From Paraspadella gotoi (lineage: Eukaryota; Chaetognatha): DNA of 64,000 nt. Every line of letters starts with the position of its first letter. Positions within the stretch are counted from its first letter, which is position 1. This document shows positions 1 through 8,411 of this stretch, in pieces. The stretch is taken from the NCBI GenBank assembly GCA_051294375.1, contig CM119268.1, positions 12,655,770 to 12,719,769 of the forward strand, given 5' to 3'. Both the position numbers and the translations under genes were made by a program. Below the pieces are notes generated by a model that did not search any database, was not told the DNA's origin, and was given only the letters and a program-made list of their open reading frames with translations.

Positions 1-126
1 TATTTGTATTTGCATACAAATCATTCATACTACATTTCAATAAATTTGGTCCAGTAATTTTTTCGGAACGTGTTCTGGTCACAAAAAACGGGTACCTCAT
101 TTTATTTTATAATATGAAGACTTCTG
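1..126. repeat. Right-hand end of a TA-flanked inverted-repeat element (copy 1, cut by window edge)
   Basis: Bases 60-126 repeat the right arm of the complete element at 787-1506: the motif TTCTGGTCACAAAAAA, then GGGTAC, then ATAATATGAAG and the terminal CTTCTG, followed by TA at 127-128. The first 60 bases match the deeper arm only weakly. The element starts outside the window. Its terminus overlaps the last codons of the minus-strand exon at 102-371. Confidence 0.6.
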
Positions 127-696
127 TATTCATTCAAATGGAGTAGTAGCTCATACTTCTCCCGTCGAATGCGATAGAGTCTCCTGGCGAAGCCTTTGAC
201 GCCCTCGGGATGCTGTTCGTTGCGCGTCTCCTCCAAACGGAGAAAAACAAGGGCGGATTTGGCGAGAGGATCGCGGACGGCGTCGCGGACAATCTCGTGG
301 CGAAGCGAGTCCGTGAGAGAAGGATTTGGGAAGCGGGAAGGAGGCGAAGACCGAAACCACCCAACAATATCCTCTTGAGAAAAAAAAAATATCCATTCAT
401 GAGTTAACAGAGGTCGCAAGGAAGGGAAGGGAAGGATGCAAGGACAGACAGAGGGGCGTTATCGCAAGACCATTTTATAAAAGTCCGTCGGACAAAAGAC
501 TGACAAAGACTATGGGAGGCCGCGACAAAAAAATTTATGAAAGAGAAAAAGAAAAAGATGAAGACGAAATATGTAAAGTAATATAAAGCAGAAATGAATG
601 ATGAAGAAAAAAATACGAACCGACTTGACAAATCCAGGAGGAATTCCCTCTCGCTGCTAACAAGATTCCATCCTCGTCCTCCACTGCATTGCCCAC
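102..696 (-). CDS. Last two exons of an unidentified minus-strand gene (join 625-696, 102-371)
   Basis: Two minus-strand pieces read as coding with the C-ending codon preference of the firm genes here. The upstream piece (696 to 625, 24 codons, acidic GNAVEDEDG) has a good acceptor (TTGTTCTTCAG) and a weak donor (CAA/GTCGGT). The downstream piece (371 to 102) follows a long pyrimidine run ending CTCAAGAG. It encodes about 89 residues, first loop-like (SSPPSRFPNPS), then basic and helical (EETRNEQHPEGVKGF, RRLYRIRREKYELLLHL), before TAA. Both joins are phase 0. The family is not recognised. The last seven residues and the stop lie in the terminal repeat of the mobile element ending at 126. The start of the gene is missing; the exon at 7616-7731 is a possible first exon, but its phase (2) requires at least one further exon between. 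Confidence 0.45.
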
Positions 697-786
697 CTGA
701 AGAACAAGATTATATTTAAAGGTCGAGAAAATTTCAACTAAAGTCTGAATAAAATTGAATCTCATCGAAGATATTGTGACGGTATA

Positions 787-1506
787 CAGAAGGCTTCATA
801 TTATAAAATGTGGTATCTATGGCAACGGGAGGATAGCCTGTGATACCCGGGGCGCGGGTATCTCACCACAGTACCCCTTTTTTGTGACCAAAACACGTTC
901 CGAGAAAACTACTGAATAGAATTTAATGAAATTTTGCATGCGGAGTACCAGTAGTGATACAAATGGAACTATCGAGGCGAATTTTTACATTCCACCCCTA
1001 AGCTGAGATAAGGGGCCCTGAGGGGGCAGCCCTGAGGGCCACAAATGGTCAGAAGTTTACTCTTCCACAAAAACATATTTTTTCCCCAAAAATATTCATT
1101 TACCTTAATTTTTAGCTTTATGAACATCAGCAGTTAAAGTCAGATTTGGAATAATTTGGGAAAATTGGAAGTAAAACGATGACCATGCTTAATTATTGCA
1201 AATTTATCAATTTTAGTTCTAAAATGTTTTTTTTCTTATGTTTAAAACGTCAATTACCTGATGCTACTAAAAAAATTTGAAAAATAAAAAAAAATTTTTT
1301 AGCATTTTTTTGGCCCCACAGGGGTCCACCCCCAGGCCCTGTATCTTTTGTCAGGGGTTGAATATAAAAATTCGCCTCGATAGTTCCATTTATATCGTCA
1401 TTAGCACTCTAAATGTAAAATTTCATTAAAATTCTATCGGGTAGTTTGGTGGAACAGATTCTGGTCACAAAAAAGGGTACTAAATTTTATAATATGAAGC
1501 CTTCTG
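787..1506. mobile_element. Non-autonomous inverted-repeat DNA element (MITE/foldback type) with TA flanks
   Basis: The ends are CAGAAGGCTTC at 787 and its complement ending CCTTCTG at 1506. Each is flanked by TA (785-786 and 1507-1508), the usual duplication of Tc1/mariner-type insertion. The arms continue inward: about 878-1010 (from GTACCCCTTTTTTGTGACC through AACTATCGAGGCGAAT) pairs with about 1360-1480. The centre (1010-1360) has no open reading frame of note. The left arm is interrupted by a 50-60 bp SINE fragment (818-868), so the original was roughly 650 bp. Long arms resemble foldback elements as well; without a transposase the superfamily is an inference from the TA flanks alone. Confidence 0.7.
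818..868 (-). repeat. 3' fragment of a tRNA-derived SINE inside the MITE left arm
   Basis: Starting at ATGGCAACGGGAGGATAG the fragment matches the last ~50 bp of the full SINE copies at 12500, 55246 and 55718, in antisense orientation, including the CCCGGGGCGCGGG block. It breaks the pairing of the MITE left arm with its right arm, so it was inserted after the MITE. Confidence 0.75.
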
Positions 1507-1520
1507 TATTCAGTTATATT

Positions 1521-2113
1521 TGTGGCGAATGACTTGTAGGCATCAAAGACGGCGCCGAAGAGTTGCGTCAATTTGCCACGTCAGCTGGCGCTGCAGATGA
1601 GTTCGTTAATAATAGCTTAATTGCTATAATAAAAGTTTCCAGGACAAAGTCTTATTTTGTTCAACTTAAAATGGTGACCTTAATAAAATAATCAAAGCAT
1701 ATAGATATTCACTGCTTTTACTATCAAGCAATTACAATATCTATATGCAACAACAAAATGGTAGAATAATTCATTAACAATAATATAAGACAATAAACTA
1801 CATGGAACCAAAATAGATTAACAATAGAGAGTCTTGTGAAGAAGTAAAGAATTGACTTTGGTAAGTTACTGTTATTAGTAAGCACAATACTACTACTAGT
1901 TCAACCTGTAGGAGTTGATTAACAGTGTTCATTTGTTTTACTAGTATGCTAGAATCATAAGTAATAAGTTGGAATATCTATATTGTAAGATGCCGCCGTG
2001 GCGACATTGGTAAGGATGACGAGAGCGACGCAAACAACTCGGGATCGAATCCCGATGGTAACTCTTTTATTATTTATGATTAGAGATTGAAGAAAGAGAG
2101 GTTGAAACCTACA
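1521..2113 (-). repeat. 3' LTR (593 bp)
   Basis: Begins TGTAGG and ends CCACA in element sense (TG...CA), and is the direct repeat of 6794-7389. The final 53 codons and the stop of pol (1955) lie inside it. It contains a perfect inverted repeat CGGGAT-CGA-ATCCCG near 2041-2055, which resembles a tRNA T-arm. Confidence 0.93.
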
Positions 2114-5100
2114 TTCCCCCCCTGACGAGTTGACGGAAGGAGACGAGGAGCTTGAGGAGTCACTCTCACGGTTGGGCTCTTCTTGATCCATCTGTTGAGA
2201 AAGGAGGTGCTGGAGTACCGCGTTGTAGTCCGGTCTCGCGAGTGCGTTGGCGCCAACTCGAGATGAAGAATCCGTGGGCGTGGCCGGAAGTAGTGCGGCG
2301 TCATTCTCTACAGCAATGTGATTGGTCTCGGGCGCTGGCGCTGACGCTCGTTGGCGCGCGGTTCTAGAGCGAGTCTGGATGGATGATGGGGGCAGATTTC
2401 GGGTTCTCTGCCTCGGACGACGACCCGGAGGTGGCGGCGATCTTGGGACGTGTCTCTCTGGCGGGGCGTCGTCGCCGATTTCGTCATCCCAGACGTTTGC
2501 CGGCTTAATTCGGGAAATGGCTATGACTTGAGGTCCTCTTCCAGGCATTTCGATTTTAAAGTTTAAATTGTCGCGGGAAATCACTTTGAAGGGACCCTCA
2601 TATGGTGCGGTGAGTGGCGGATTCACTCCGCCGCGCCTAACGAAAACATGAGAGGCGGTGGAGAGGGTGTCTGGCATGTGGACCCGAGGGAGGCGGTGAC
2701 TGCTTGTCGGCGCAGGTTGGAGTCTCTCTACCTCGAGGCGTAATTCGTCGCGAAGTCGACGTCGGGCTTCGGCCTCGGCTCCGGTTGAAGGTGCGGCGCT
2801 CAAAAGGGCGCCGGGGACCGCAAGGGCGTCACCGTAGACCAGTTGGGCGGGAGAAGCGTCGACGTCTGGTTTTACCGTTGTTCTTATTGCCAGGAGGGCC
2901 GAAGGAAGGCGCCAAAACCATTTTTCCGGCTCATCATGGCCGAGGGCAATTAGGGCCTCCTTGAGCCGCCTATGGAACCTTTCGACAAGGCCGTTCGACT
3001 CCGGATGGTAGGCGGCTGTGAGGTGTAATTCACAATTCCAAGACTTGGCCAATTGGCGCCATATGGTCGATGAGAACTGTGAACCTCGATCGGTCGTAAT
3101 TTCGGCAGGGACTCCAAAAGAGGCAACCCAGTTATGGGCGAAGGCGTCCGCGACGGTTGTGGCGCTGATGTCTTTTATTGGGACAGCAATGGGCCAGCGT
3201 GTGAACCTGTCCACCGCGGTTAAAAGGTACCGGAAACCATTCGACACGGGCATCACAACTAAGTCGACGTGGATGTGATGGAAACGGCGTGGCGGAACGA
3301 CAAAATCTCCGATCTCGGGGACGACATGGCGCGTTACTTTGGCTCTCTGGCAGGGGATGCATTCCCTCGCCCACCTTGTGACGTCCGCTCGCATCGTTGG
3401 CCAAACAAACTTTTCTGCAACTGCTTCGCGTGTGCGGGCGACGCCGGGATGGCCTAAGCCATGTATTGTCTCGAAAACTTTTCGTCTCCAAGCCTCAGGG
3501 ACGAAAGGTCGCGCGGGGCCGTTTGAGATGTCAACCATTATCGTTGTCTCTCCCAACTTGACCTTACGGAAGTGAAGGCCGGTGGAGGCACTTTGGAGGA
3601 GTTGACGGAAATCGCGGTCCAGAGGTTGTTGCCGCGCCATTTCCTGCAGGTCGATTCCCTGATGTTCGATCGCGGCAACGACCATCGAGAGTTGTTCGGC
3701 CTTTTGGTCATCGAGGGGTTTGTCGACCACAGAATTTGTCGGCGCCGGAAGCTGGTTTGGACGGGAGAGGGCGTCGGCGACCACATTTGCCTTCCCCTCC
3801 ACATGACGGATGTCGGTAGTATATTCTGCGATTACTGACAGTTGAAAGGTTTGACGCGCTGTTTGTGGCTCGCTTTTTTTGTGGAGGGCATGAATGAGGC
3901 TCATGTGGTCCGTGTAGAGGACAAAGGTACGACCTTCGAGCCATGGGCGAAAATGGCGGACTGCACGGAAAGCGCCATAGAGCTCCCTATCAAATGGTGG
4001 CCACTTTCTCTGTGAGTCGTTGAGCTTGGCTGAAAAGAAGGCCAGAGGCTCCCAACCCTGCTTGCCTCGCTGTTCTAGTACAGCACCGACGGCGTGGTCA
4101 GATGCATCCGTCGTTAAGGAGAGGGAGGCGCCTGTGATTGGATGCCGGAGTAAGACGGCGTTGGCTAGGGCCTCCTTCACTGCTTCAAACCCGCCTTGGC
4201 ATGCTGGCGTCCAGTTGAGGCGCTTTGGCTTCCCCTGTAGGGCATCATAGAGAGGGGCAGCATGGTGCGCCACTCGAGGGATAAATCGGCGGTAATAGTT
4301 TACCATGCCGAGAAATCGTTGGAGTTCCTTCACTGTCGTTGGAGGCGTGGTCTGCCTGAGCGCGTCGACTCGCTGCGGTAGTGGCCTGACGCCAGAGGCG
4401 TCGACGAAATAGCCAAGGAACTCGAGGGACTCTTTTCCTAACAGGCACTTTTTCCTGTTGACCACAAGGCCATTGTCGGAAAGGGCGCGGAAAACGTCTT
4501 CCAGATCCTGGAGGTGTTGCTCTTCGGTCTCACTGGCGACGAGAATATCATCGAGATATACGTAGACGCGAGGGAGATCTCCCAGGATCTCATCCATTAA
4601 ACGCTGGAAATCCTGGCCTGCGTTCTTGAGTCCAAATGGCGTCCTGAGGAAGACATAAAGGCCGAAAGGGGTAATGACGGCCGTCTTGGGCACGTCCTCA
4701 GTCGCAACGGGTATCTGATGATAACCCTTCAGCAGGTCTATTTTGGAAAAAATCTTTTTCCCGGCCAGTTCGGCGTTAAAGTCGGCGAGGAGCTTTACCG
4801 GATATCTGTCGGGAATGGTTTGAGCGTTCAACTGGCGGTAGTCGCCGCAAACTCTCCAGTTCCCATCTCCTTTGGGGACGCAGTGCAAAGGAGAGGACCA
4901 AGGGCTTTTTGCCCTGACTGCTACGCCCAGTTCGACCATCCGGTCCAATTCTGCTTTCGCCACGGCTAATTTTTCAGGCGATAGTCGACGAGCCCTTGCT
5001 TGGCATGGGCGCCCCTGCGTGGGGATGTAATGTCGTACGCCGTGCTTCGGCTCCTTGATTTCAAATGTCGGAGTCGATAGAGACGGGAAGTTGTCGAGGA

Positions 5101-5659
5101 GTTGGTAAAATTTGTCGCCGACTCGATCAACGAAATTTACGTGAGCTGGAGGATGACCAGCGGTTCTTGAGCAAGCAATTGTCGAGAAATCCTTCAGATC
5201 AAGCAGAATCCCCTCACGGTGGTTGGCGGCAAGGAAAAATTCTGCCAGGAAATCTGCTCCCAAGATGCTCTGGGTAACCTCAGCGACCAGGACTTCGAAA
5301 GGAAAACGGCGCGCACCCAAGGTGATGTTTCGTTCTATGGTGCCATAGCATGGAATTGCGGTGCCATTAGCGGCTTGCAATTGTGGGCCCAAGGGTCCAG
5401 CGGCGCGTTGTTCAGCCGTAGGGGGAATTAAAGAAACCATGGCGCCGCCATCAACCAACCAAGCTCTTCCGTCTGTGGCGTCGACAACGTGCAATAGGTA
5501 AGATTTTGTCGGTGAAGTTTTGAAACGGCGAGGGACGGCGTTCACCTGCGCCGGCTCGCCTCGCCGTTTCCCGCCTTGGTCGGGCGCTTTTCCTCGTAGC
5601 GGGCGCAGCCACGCTCGCATCGGTAAGCTTTGTCGCCGAATTTCAAATGAAAATGACAA
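1955..5659 (-). CDS. pol: Ty3/gypsy pol polyprotein (protease, RT, RNase H, integrase)
   Basis: A 1234-codon open frame that makes the enzymes for copying and integrating the element. The opening codons overlap the end of gag; it has no ATG start and is probably reached by -1 frameshifting. Residues in order: aspartic protease near 66-80, with DGG (70-72) where D-T/S-G is expected; reverse transcriptase about 230-420 with YLDD at 368-371; RNase H about 513-630 with TDAS, DREL and YTDH; integrase zinc finger H733, H737, C767, C770; catalytic core D799, D857, E893 (DD35E); GPF/Y-type module about 1005-1050 (EGPFKV). The tail is proline- and serine-rich and ends in a hydrophobic stretch encoded by the LTR. 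There is no internal stop or frameshift. Apart from the protease triad the enzymes look complete. Confidence 0.97.
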   Translation of the reverse strand: MSFSFEIRRQSLPMRAWLRPLRGKAPDQGGKRRGEPAQVNAVPRRFKTSPTKSYLLHVVDATDGRAWLVDGGAMVSLIPPTAEQRAAGPLGPQLQAANGTAIPCYGTIERNITLGARRFPFEVLVAEVTQSILGADFLAEFFLAANHREGILLDLKDFSTIACSRTAGHPPAHVNFVDRVGDKFYQLLDNFPSLSTPTFEIKEPKHGVRHYIPTQGRPCQARARRLSPEKLAVAKAELDRMVELGVAVRAKSPWSSPLHCVPKGDGNWRVCGDYRQLNAQTIPDRYPVKLLADFNAELAGKKIFSKIDLLKGYHQIPVATEDVPKTAVITPFGLYVFLRTPFGLKNAGQDFQRLMDEILGDLPRVYVYLDDILVASETEEQHLQDLEDVFRALSDNGLVVNRKKCLLGKESLEFLGYFVDASGVRPLPQRVDALRQTTPPTTVKELQRFLGMVNYYRRFIPRVAHHAAPLYDALQGKPKRLNWTPACQGGFEAVKEALANAVLLRHPITGASLSLTTDASDHAVGAVLEQRGKQGWEPLAFFSAKLNDSQRKWPPFDRELYGAFRAVRHFRPWLEGRTFVLYTDHMSLIHALHKKSEPQTARQTFQLSVIAEYTTDIRHVEGKANVVADALSRPNQLPAPTNSVVDKPLDDQKAEQLSMVVAAIEHQGIDLQEMARQQPLDRDFRQLLQSASTGLHFRKVKLGETTIMVDISNGPARPFVPEAWRRKVFETIHGLGHPGVARTREAVAEKFVWPTMRADVTRWARECIPCQRAKVTRHVVPEIGDFVVPPRRFHHIHVDLVVMPVSNGFRYLLTAVDRFTRWPIAVPIKDISATTVADAFAHNWVASFGVPAEITTDRGSQFSSTIWRQLAKSWNCELHLTAAYHPESNGLVERFHRRLKEALIALGHDEPEKWFWRLPSALLAIRTTVKPDVDASPAQLVYGDALAVPGALLSAAPSTGAEAEARRRLRDELRLEVERLQPAPTSSHRLPRVHMPDTLSTASHVFVRRGGVNPPLTAPYEGPFKVISRDNLNFKIEMPGRGPQVIAISRIKPANVWDDEIGDDAPPERHVPRSPPPPGRRPRQRTRNLPPSSIQTRSRTARQRASAPAPETNHIAVENDAALLPATPTDSSSRVGANALARPDYNAVLQHLLSQQMDQEEPNRESDSSSSSSPSVNSSGGECRFQPLFLQSLIINNKRVTIGIRSRVVCVALVILTNVATAASYNIDIPTYYL
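2114..2123 (-). other. Polypurine tract
   Basis: AGGGGGGGAA on the minus strand, directly before the TGTAGG start of the 3' LTR. This is the expected plus-strand primer position and fixes the orientation of the element. Confidence 0.8.
5522..5572 (-). promoter_or_regulatory. Candidate -1 ribosomal frameshift signal, gag to pol
   Basis: On the minus strand the heptamer GGGAAAC (5572 to 5566) sits in the gag frame as G GGA AAC, the X-XXY-YYZ arrangement for -1 slipping. It is 24 bases before the end of gag and inside the gag/pol overlap. Arms of 12 bases (5559-5570 and 5522-5533, GAAACGGCGAGG and complement) can form a hairpin whose 5' arm begins within the heptamer, leaving no spacer unless the lower stem opens. 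This explains the lack of a pol start codon. Confidence 0.65.
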
Positions 5660-6669
5660 ATCGTCTTCAACCTTCCATTGGCGTTAGCCGCCTGTTTATT
5701 TGGGGCGGCGCTGTTGGCGCCGGCAGCGCCCCATGCGGGTCCCTGCCTGTTGGAAGGTTTGGCGCGATGCTCATGACGTTTGTTCACAGCATTGACTGTT
5801 TGCCATCTTTCCTCGTCGCTCGAGAGATCCTCGGCGGCATCGTCGACGATCAGGTTGACTGGCGCCGCCCTCTTTATTAGCGGTTGGCCAGTTTGGTCGA
5901 AATGTTTGTCGGCGGCGTCGGCGATTTGGGCCGCGGTTGACGACTCCGCTTTGTCGATCAGGTTAGCGCGGATATCGGGGGGCAGGCCGCGGAGGACCAG
6001 TTCCTTCCTCAGATCGTCGATGGAAACTGTCGCGGTCTTGTCGACGATTCGCGCCAAGTGCTGCGAGGGTTTCAGATCGTCACGGCCGATTTTTCCATCG
6101 AGAAAAACCTCCGCCTGGCGGCGTTTAGTGGGGCCGTATTCGCGTCGGAGAAAAACAAGGAAGGCGGTCCAGCTGTCGGCGGTGGCGCTGCCAAAAAGGA
6201 ATGAGTTGATGCGCGGATCCGTGTCGACGGGGATTTTGGCTTCAAGAAAAGCGAATTTGTCTTTTGGGTCGAGAATGCGCGCGCGAGTGTAGGCCGATTC
6301 GACTCGTCGGATCCATATTTCGACGTTATCTTTGTCGAAAGCGGGAAGCTCTGGCTTCCGGGGCTTCTCCGACCGTGCAAGGGCGTCCTGCGCCGCTCGT
6401 GTCGCCGCCATGGCGGCGTCGAGCGCCGCGCGTAGGGCGTCCATCTCAGCCTGGGACGGTGGGGCCTCTGCCATTGCTGGATTGGCGTCCGTGTTCGCCG
6501 GTGGATATACAAAGACACTGGGCGTTGCTTGGCGCTGTGCTGGGGGCGCCGCGGTTTCCTCTTCGGCGTAAGTGGGAGATGGGGTGAGGCTTCTACGATT
6601 GTAGGTCTCCTCGAGGCGATTAAGATGGGCCGAGGAGCGAGTGATGGCGCCGCGTTGCCTCTGATTCAT
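5542..6669 (-). CDS. gag: Ty3/gypsy gag (capsid/nucleocapsid)
   Basis: A 375-residue ORF from a true ATG at 6669, about 125 bp downstream of the 5' LTR. It forms the particle that packages the element RNA. An alanine-rich helical region (about 75-100) precedes the capsid part, which contains the conserved pattern PELPAF...VEIWI...VESAY about 110-135. The C-terminus carries C-x-x-H...C-x-x-x-C (CHFH...CERGC), the variant nucleocapsid knuckle seen in many arthropod Ty3/gypsy gags in place of the classical CCHC box. It overlaps pol by 118 bp in the 0/-1 relationship. I recognise it by pattern and context. Confidence 0.92.
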   Translation of the reverse strand: MNQRQRGAITRSSAHLNRLEETYNRRSLTPSPTYAEEETAAPPAQRQATPSVFVYPPANTDANPAMAEAPPSQAEMDALRAALDAAMAATRAAQDALARSEKPRKPELPAFDKDNVEIWIRRVESAYTRARILDPKDKFAFLEAKIPVDTDPRINSFLFGSATADSWTAFLVFLRREYGPTKRRQAEVFLDGKIGRDDLKPSQHLARIVDKTATVSIDDLRKELVLRGLPPDIRANLIDKAESSTAAQIADAADKHFDQTGQPLIKRAAPVNLIVDDAAEDLSSDEERWQTVNAVNKRHEHRAKPSNRQGPAWGAAGANSAAPNKQAANANGRLKTICHFHLKFGDKAYRCERGCARYEEKRPTKAGNGEASRRR

Positions 6670-6777
6670 TTGAATTTGTCTTAGGTCGTCACTTCCGGTG
6701 GCGAGCAGGCGCGTATCTAATGTTGACTCTTGAAGGTTGGCAGGCGCCTCACTAATCAGGGAGGCGCTATTTTCGAT

Positions 6778-6792
6778 GTCGGGATTTCACCA
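6778..6792 (-). other. Primer binding site
   Basis: Reading TGGTGAAATCCCGAC on the minus strand, one base inside the 5' LTR. TGG is the expected complement of a tRNA CCA end. I did not assign the primer tRNA. Confidence 0.6.
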
Positions 6793-6793
6793 A

Positions 6794-7389
6794 TGTGGCG
6801 AATTGACTTGTAGGCATCAAAAGATGGCGTCGAAGAGTTGCGTCAATTTGCCACGTCAGCTGGCGCTGAGATGAGTTCGTTAATAATAGCTTAATTGCTA
6901 TGATAAAAAAGTTTCCAGGAACAAAGTCTTATTTTGTTCAACTTAAAATGGTGACCTTAATAAAATAATCAAAGCATATAGATATTCACTGCTTTTACTA
7001 TCAAGCAATTACAATATCTATATGCAACAACAAAATGGTTAGAATAATTCATTAACAATAATATAAGACAATAAACTACATGGAACCAAAATAGATTAAC
7101 AATAGAGAGTCTTGTGAAGAAGTAAAGAATTGACTTTGGTAAGTTACTGTTATTAGTAAGCACAATACTACTACTAGTTCAACCTGTAGGAGTTGATTAA
7201 CAGTGTTCATTTGTTTTACTAGTATGCTAGAATCATAAGTAATAAGTTGGAATATCTATATTGTAAGATGCGCCGTGGCGACATTGGTAGGATGGCGAGA
7301 GCGACGCAAACAACTCGGGATCGAATCCCGATGGTAACTCTTTTATTATTTATGATTAGAGATTGAAGAAAGAGAGGTTGAAACCTACA
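6794..7389 (-). repeat. 5' LTR (596 bp), carrying the element's promoter
   Basis: Direct repeat of 1521-2113 with a dozen or so substitutions and one-base indels. Element transcription should start here and run leftward. The same CGGGAT-CGA-ATCCCG palindrome is present near 7319-7333. I could not pick out a clear TATA box or polyadenylation signal with confidence. Confidence 0.93.
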
Positions 7390-7615
7390 AACTAACATAT
7401 AACGATAATTAATGTCTCTTCAGTTTACGATTAAAAAATTAGACGAAGACCAAGTTTTTTCACAGTTGATTACTTTGATTTGTTTAAATATTAAAACGTG
7501 GGTCGACCGATTGAATAACGGACAATAAAGAGTAATCCTTTATTTGCCTTCCAGTTGCGTTAAGGATAAAACCTAGCTATCGATGACTGTCTAGCGGAAC
7601 CTCACCTCACCTTAC

Positions 7616-7731
7616 CATTTATTTTTTTCCCGCGGATAGCGGTCGTCAAACCGTCCGCGTCTCTTATCACCATTAACATCCGGTTCGGCGTCGTCGGAGT
7701 CCAGTTTGGCGGCGACGCCGCCCATCACCAT
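7616..7731 (-). CDS. Candidate first coding exon of a minus-strand gene
   Basis: ATG at 7731 (a second in frame at 7725) opens 38 codons rich in GAC/GTC/GCC, ending at a strong donor (TG/GTAAGG, phase 2). The peptide is hydrophilic and charged (KLDSDDAEPDVNGD, then KRRGRFDDRYPREK). No family is recognised. The LTR element begins about 230 bp downstream, so if the exon is real the element sits in its first intron in the same orientation. Its head faces the plus-strand gene at 8412, with roughly 460 bp between, so the two could share a divergent promoter. The exons at 102-696 may be its 3' end. Confidence 0.45.
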
Positions 7732-8411
7732 CGCGTCGTTTTTTTTTAGTTTTATCTCGGCGTCTGCCGTTCTTTTCTATCTGCCAGCTACTGGAGGCTG
7801 GACCTAGGTATCGGGGAAAGGAGAGATTTTTGCCCCCCAATTTTTTTTTTTCGCTGATTAGAAATTAATATTCAAAATTATATTGATAGCGATCCAACTT
7901 GATGCATACTCCGTGACCTGGCATGCTCAATCTTGTTGAGCCGTGCCCTTTCTCCTTCAAATTCGTGGCCTTCGTTCGTCGCCGCGTCATCATGCGCAAC
8001 TCGTGGATCAAGATACTGGCGCAAAGAGCGAATTAATTAGCATTATTTGATTTGGCTGCCTACTTGTTAGATGATGTAATTATTCTTTACGGCGAGTATA
8101 TCCATATGGCGATCGTGCGATGGCAATTTTAGTTCTACCATACCGTATTATAATTTCATATCGTAACACATTGTAGACGATTTCGTCCCACTGTGCAAGC
8201 AGTCATCGCACCGAAGAAAATTATCAAAGCCATCAGGTGAGTTCGGCTCTCTGCAAATCGTTTGTAAAACTTTCTTCCGTTGTCGAATCGGCTCTCTGTT
8301 TTATCTTCACTGTCTTCACAGTCCACCTCTCAGGTCCTTTCACATCGAGCGTGAGATTTCGCTGGAGACGAGGCGTCGCTTTCGAATCTCCCGACTGCCA
8401 TCTCGTTGAAC

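Larger units (their letters stand above)
1521..7389 (-). mobile_element. Nearly intact Ty3/gypsy LTR retrotransposon, minus strand
   Basis: Two direct LTRs (1521-2113 and 6794-7389) enclose gag (5542-6669) and pol (1955-5659), both on the minus strand. A PBS-like site lies just inside the right LTR and a polypurine tract just inside the left LTR, so the 5' LTR is on the right. Domain order is gag, protease, reverse transcriptase, RNase H, integrase, which is the Ty3/gypsy order. By eye the LTRs differ at about a dozen positions in ~595 bp (~98% alike), which suggests a recent insertion. The bases flanking the two ends (ATATT on the left, AACTA on the right) do not form a target duplication. 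No envelope gene is visible. Confidence 0.96.

Noticed and set aside
1521-7389. An envelope gene that would make the element an errantivirus-like retrovirus
   Set aside because: There is no third ORF between the integrase and the 3' LTR; pol itself runs into the LTR.
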